Shown here piece by piece: positions 6,351 through 7,834 of a DNA stretch of 7,834 nucleotides (position 1 is its first letter; every line of letters starts with the position of its first letter). The translations under genes were made by a program, and so were the position numbers. The stretch is from an uncultured Planctomycetaceae bacterium (GTDB lineage Bacteria; Planctomycetota; Phycisphaerae; UBA1845; UTPLA1), in NCBI GenBank assembly GCA_938008425.1, contig CALLKH010000010.1:1-7834 (forward strand), written 5' to 3'. The notes beneath the pieces are model-generated. The model saw only the letters and a program-made list of their open reading frames with translations. It did no database searches and was not told where the DNA came from.

Positions 6351-6377
6351 TAAAAGGGATTCACTGCGGGGTCGAAA

Positions 6378-6722
6378 CTAAGGCAACTCATCTGGATCGC
6401 AAAAGCAGGAAGGAAGCGAACGCCGTACGTTCTCCAGCCATGTTCTTCTTTGAGGAGTATCAGGATCAGAGCTCTCCGTAACCTGACAAAGCTCTGCGAA
6501 CCAGAACGCAGACACAAAGTTAATGTCGGCCGGTTCGATGTCCTCGAAGATCCGCTCGCCTCTTTTCGAACGCTCAAGAGCATCAGCCGTCAATTCGAGT
6601 AAGTAGTTTGCCAGTTCCTTGTCCCTTGCTCGAGGGTGATTCCAATGATGCAACATCAACGTGACGAGCAATTCCGACTCAAACAGACCACAGAAACGTA
6701 TGGCTGCATCAATGTCTGACAT
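6378..6722 (-). CDS. Hypothetical 114-aa protein, third gene of the GIY-YIG operon
   Basis: I do not recognise this protein. The ATG at 6722 (MSDIDAAIRF) gives 114 residues; a GTG at 6731 would add three. Neither has a clear ribosome binding site, which suggests coupling to the GIY-YIG gene whose stop is 21 bp upstream. It looks soluble, acidic and mainly helical, with no signal peptide or membrane segment. Helices are likely around 7-29 (FCGLFESELLVTLMLHHW), 34-50 (KELANYLLELTADALE) and 67-81 (INFVSAFWFAELCQ). The C terminus has a Cys-Phe-Cys pair (SCFCDPDELP) that could bind metal or be coincidental. Base composition is lower in G+C than in the genes below 6300, matching the two GIY-YIG genes. 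Its place suggests it acts with the nuclease, perhaps as partner or inhibitor, but nothing in the sequence shows this. Confidence 0.65.
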   Translation of the reverse strand: MSDIDAAIRFCGLFESELLVTLMLHHWNHPRARDKELANYLLELTADALERSKRGERIFEDIEPADINFVSAFWFAELCQVTESSDPDTPQRRTWLENVRRSLPSCFCDPDELP

Positions 6723-6743
6723 GAACGCCACGCACGCCTGAGA

Positions 6744-7541
6744 CTACCGTTGAACGTTATACTCTGCTCTTCGAGAACGAATCAACTCTAACTCCATTGC
6801 TTTCCTGATCCGGGTCGGTATGGACTCAGGTAATACATGATACTCCAAGATCACGCCTTTGGCACCGAACTCCCAAAGATACTGAGCGAGGAACTTGTTG
6901 TCTGAGTGATCAATGTGCTTCTTCAGCCTATTCCTGAGATTCGTCGCCTCCCCCACGTAGAGAACCCTTTCTTTGGAAGCGAAAATGTAGAGTCCCTGCG
7001 CGATCGGCAAACTTGCAACATCCAATCCGCGAACAGGAATCGGACCCACAACTTCTGCTCGAACAACACGTCCCAGCAGTTCCGGCTTCAATCTGCTCGT
7101 TTTTCGGAGGCATAGCGCGGCCCACCTGTACTCAAGACTAGAGTACCCCGGCGCAATTCTTGACGCAATCTCATCAAACTCGAGCGCTAACACGGGATCA
7201 CACAGGACCTGATCAAGTGAGACCAAACGCCTGCGCTCAATAATTCGAACTGCAATCTCCGAACCGAAGGAGTACTCCTCCTGATTTCGAATGTTTGTAC
7301 GCTTCGCACACTTGAAATCAGCAAGAACCGAAGCCTTCCTAAGATTGAGAAGACATTGATTCAGCCTCGTGTCCGCACACTCCAATCCGAGTGCCGAGCA
7401 CGATTTAAGGAACTGCGCATTTAGATTGATGTCGGCAATTACTCGATCAGCCGAGTATCCAGAAGAGACGGCTTTGAATGCGGCGGCAACACCCCGGCGC
7501 AACAAGTCGTCACTAGGGGAGCTTTGTTTTTGCTTTGACAT
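6744..7541 (-). CDS. GIY-YIG nuclease-domain protein with novel N-terminal half
   Basis: The protein has 265 residues. The C-terminal domain (about 180-265) is GIY-YIG: GLY at 183-185, YVG at 195-197, the conserved Arg205 in NLRNRL, catalytic Glu250 in MELELI, and Asn262 in AEYN. All core residues are present, so DNA cleavage activity is plausible. The N-terminal part (about 10-165) is mostly helical. It includes a section with SADRVIADINLNAQFLKSC and LNQCLLNLRKASVLADFK, a second module (105-150) with RWAALCLRKTSRLKPELL, and a short link VVGPIPVRG to the nuclease. I could not assign this half; DNA or substrate recognition is a guess. The ATG at 7541 lies inside the preceding GIY-YIG gene (29-bp overlap, different frame) and lacks a ribosome binding site, so translation is probably coupled. 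The G+C content is near 50%, unlike the rest of the window. Confidence 0.85.
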   Translation of the reverse strand: MSKQKQSSPSDDLLRRGVAAAFKAVSSGYSADRVIADINLNAQFLKSCSALGLECADTRLNQCLLNLRKASVLADFKCAKRTNIRNQEEYSFGSEIAVRIIERRRLVSLDQVLCDPVLALEFDEIASRIAPGYSSLEYRWAALCLRKTSRLKPELLGRVVRAEVVGPIPVRGLDVASLPIAQGLYIFASKERVLYVGEATNLRNRLKKHIDHSDNKFLAQYLWEFGAKGVILEYHVLPESIPTRIRKAMELELIRSRRAEYNVQR

Positions 7542-7833
7542 TTAAGATCGGAGAGTAAATCCCAATGAGCTTAGCCCGAATACCATCCCATCCCAATTCC
7601 GAAGTGCTCACCTTGTCCCTCTCCACAAAGCTAAAGCCAAGACTCTCATGAGGGCTTCCGCGTCCGTCTAGTGCGAGCCCAAAAGCATCTTGACAGGCTT
7701 CATGAATCTCCATCCGTAACCTTAGATTCGAGGCTGCGCCAAGGTAAAGGAACTCATCTTCGTACCGTATGGAGTAGAGGCCGGGAACCGCCTTCAGTTT
7801 CTTAGCCATTCCAATCGGATTGATCTCGTCAGA
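7513..7833 (-). CDS. Second GIY-YIG-fold protein lacking catalytic Glu, probably 5'-partial
   Basis: From the ATG at 7809 this is 98 residues, almost only a GIY-YIG domain: GLY at 10-12, YLG at 22-24, Arg32 in NLRLRM, and Asn90 in SPILN. The residue four before the Ile of 'LI', Glu in UvrC-type domains and in the neighbour (Glu250), is Arg78 here (IRAKLI). The catalytic metal-binding Glu is therefore missing and the domain may be inactive. The ATG at 7809 has no ribosome binding site. The frame continues without a stop to the window end (SDEINPIG before the Met), and NPIG recalls the linker GPIP before the neighbour's domain. The true start may thus lie beyond 7834, with a similar N-terminal half. 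Coordinates given are the open frame within the window. Confidence 0.7.
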   Translation of the reverse strand, partial: SDEINPIGMAKKLKAVPGLYSIRYEDEFLYLGAASNLRLRMEIHEACQDAFGLALDGRGSPHESLGFSFVERDKVSTSELGWDGIRAKLIGIYSPILNVKAKTKLP

Positions 7834-7834
7834 A

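Larger units (their letters stand above)
6046..6377. other. Gap between the GIY-YIG block and the lipoprotein gene
   Basis: This 332-base gap contains the short ORF at 6207-6067, a 20-bp near-palindrome at 6331-6350 and the change in base composition. The sampled line 6241-6300 is about 62% G+C; the next, 6301-6360, is about 45%. No clear promoter for the lipoprotein gene was found. No insertion-sequence ends, tRNA fragment or obvious attachment-site repeat was seen. Confidence 0.55.

Noticed and set aside
6266..6481. 71-residue plus-strand ORF beginning with GTG
   Set aside because: It overlaps the 114-aa gene antisense and spans the composition change. It has no domain and nothing downstream in the same orientation.
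6208..7834. CRISPR array, toxin-antitoxin pair or insertion sequence in the low-GC block
   Set aside because: No regularly spaced repeats, transposase motif or terminal inverted repeats were seen. The 114-aa protein does not resemble a toxin or antitoxin I know.

Overview
All credible genes in this window lie on the minus strand, so transcription runs from high to low coordinates. Most of the window (about 1-6300) is GC-rich. It carries housekeeping and cell-envelope genes: chorismate synthase, a CrcB fluoride channel with its DUF190 partner, an AsmA-like membrane protein, and a lipoprotein/TPR pair. GC content, cysteine lipoproteins, a large AsmA-like protein and short intergenic gaps suit a diderm such as a planctomycete or related environmental lineage. 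That placement is inference; no rRNA or other taxonomic marker is present.

Layout in transcription order. (1) 7834-6378 is a lower-GC block. Sampled 60-nt lines are about 48-52% G+C, against up to 75% in aroC. It holds two GIY-YIG nuclease-domain genes overlapping by 29 bp, then a 114-aa protein of unknown function. The first GIY-YIG protein has Arg where the catalytic Glu should be, and its reading frame is still open at the window edge. The second has every core residue plus an unassigned N-terminal half of about 165 residues. (2) 6377-6046 holds the composition change near 6300, a 20-bp near-palindrome, and an unlisted 46-codon ORF (6207-6067) that looks like a small gene or a surviving gene tail. 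(3) 6045-4179 is a two-gene unit: a secreted lipoprotein with an OmpA/CpaD-like fold, then a TPR protein with a long Pro/Ala/Glu-rich tail. It is followed by a REP-like hairpin and a strong terminator-like hairpin. (4) 3972-414 is a probable operon crcB - DUF190 - aroC - AsmA-like gene, with gaps of 31, 68 and 31 bp. (5) 413-27 is intergenic and contains a good sigma70-like promoter (208-181). It faces the first codons of another minus-strand gene (start at 26) that runs off the left edge.

How the parts work together. CrcB exports fluoride across the inner membrane, and the DUF190 protein is its usual PII-like neighbour. AroC makes chorismate for aromatic amino acids; its link to crcB looks positional. 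The lipoprotein and TPR protein look like accessory envelope assembly factors, possibly for a Tad-type pilus, but no core Tad gene is visible. The GIY-YIG block is the part most likely to be a mobile or undescribed system: an intact nuclease paired with a Glu-less homologue and a small unknown protein, set beside what may be a broken gene end.
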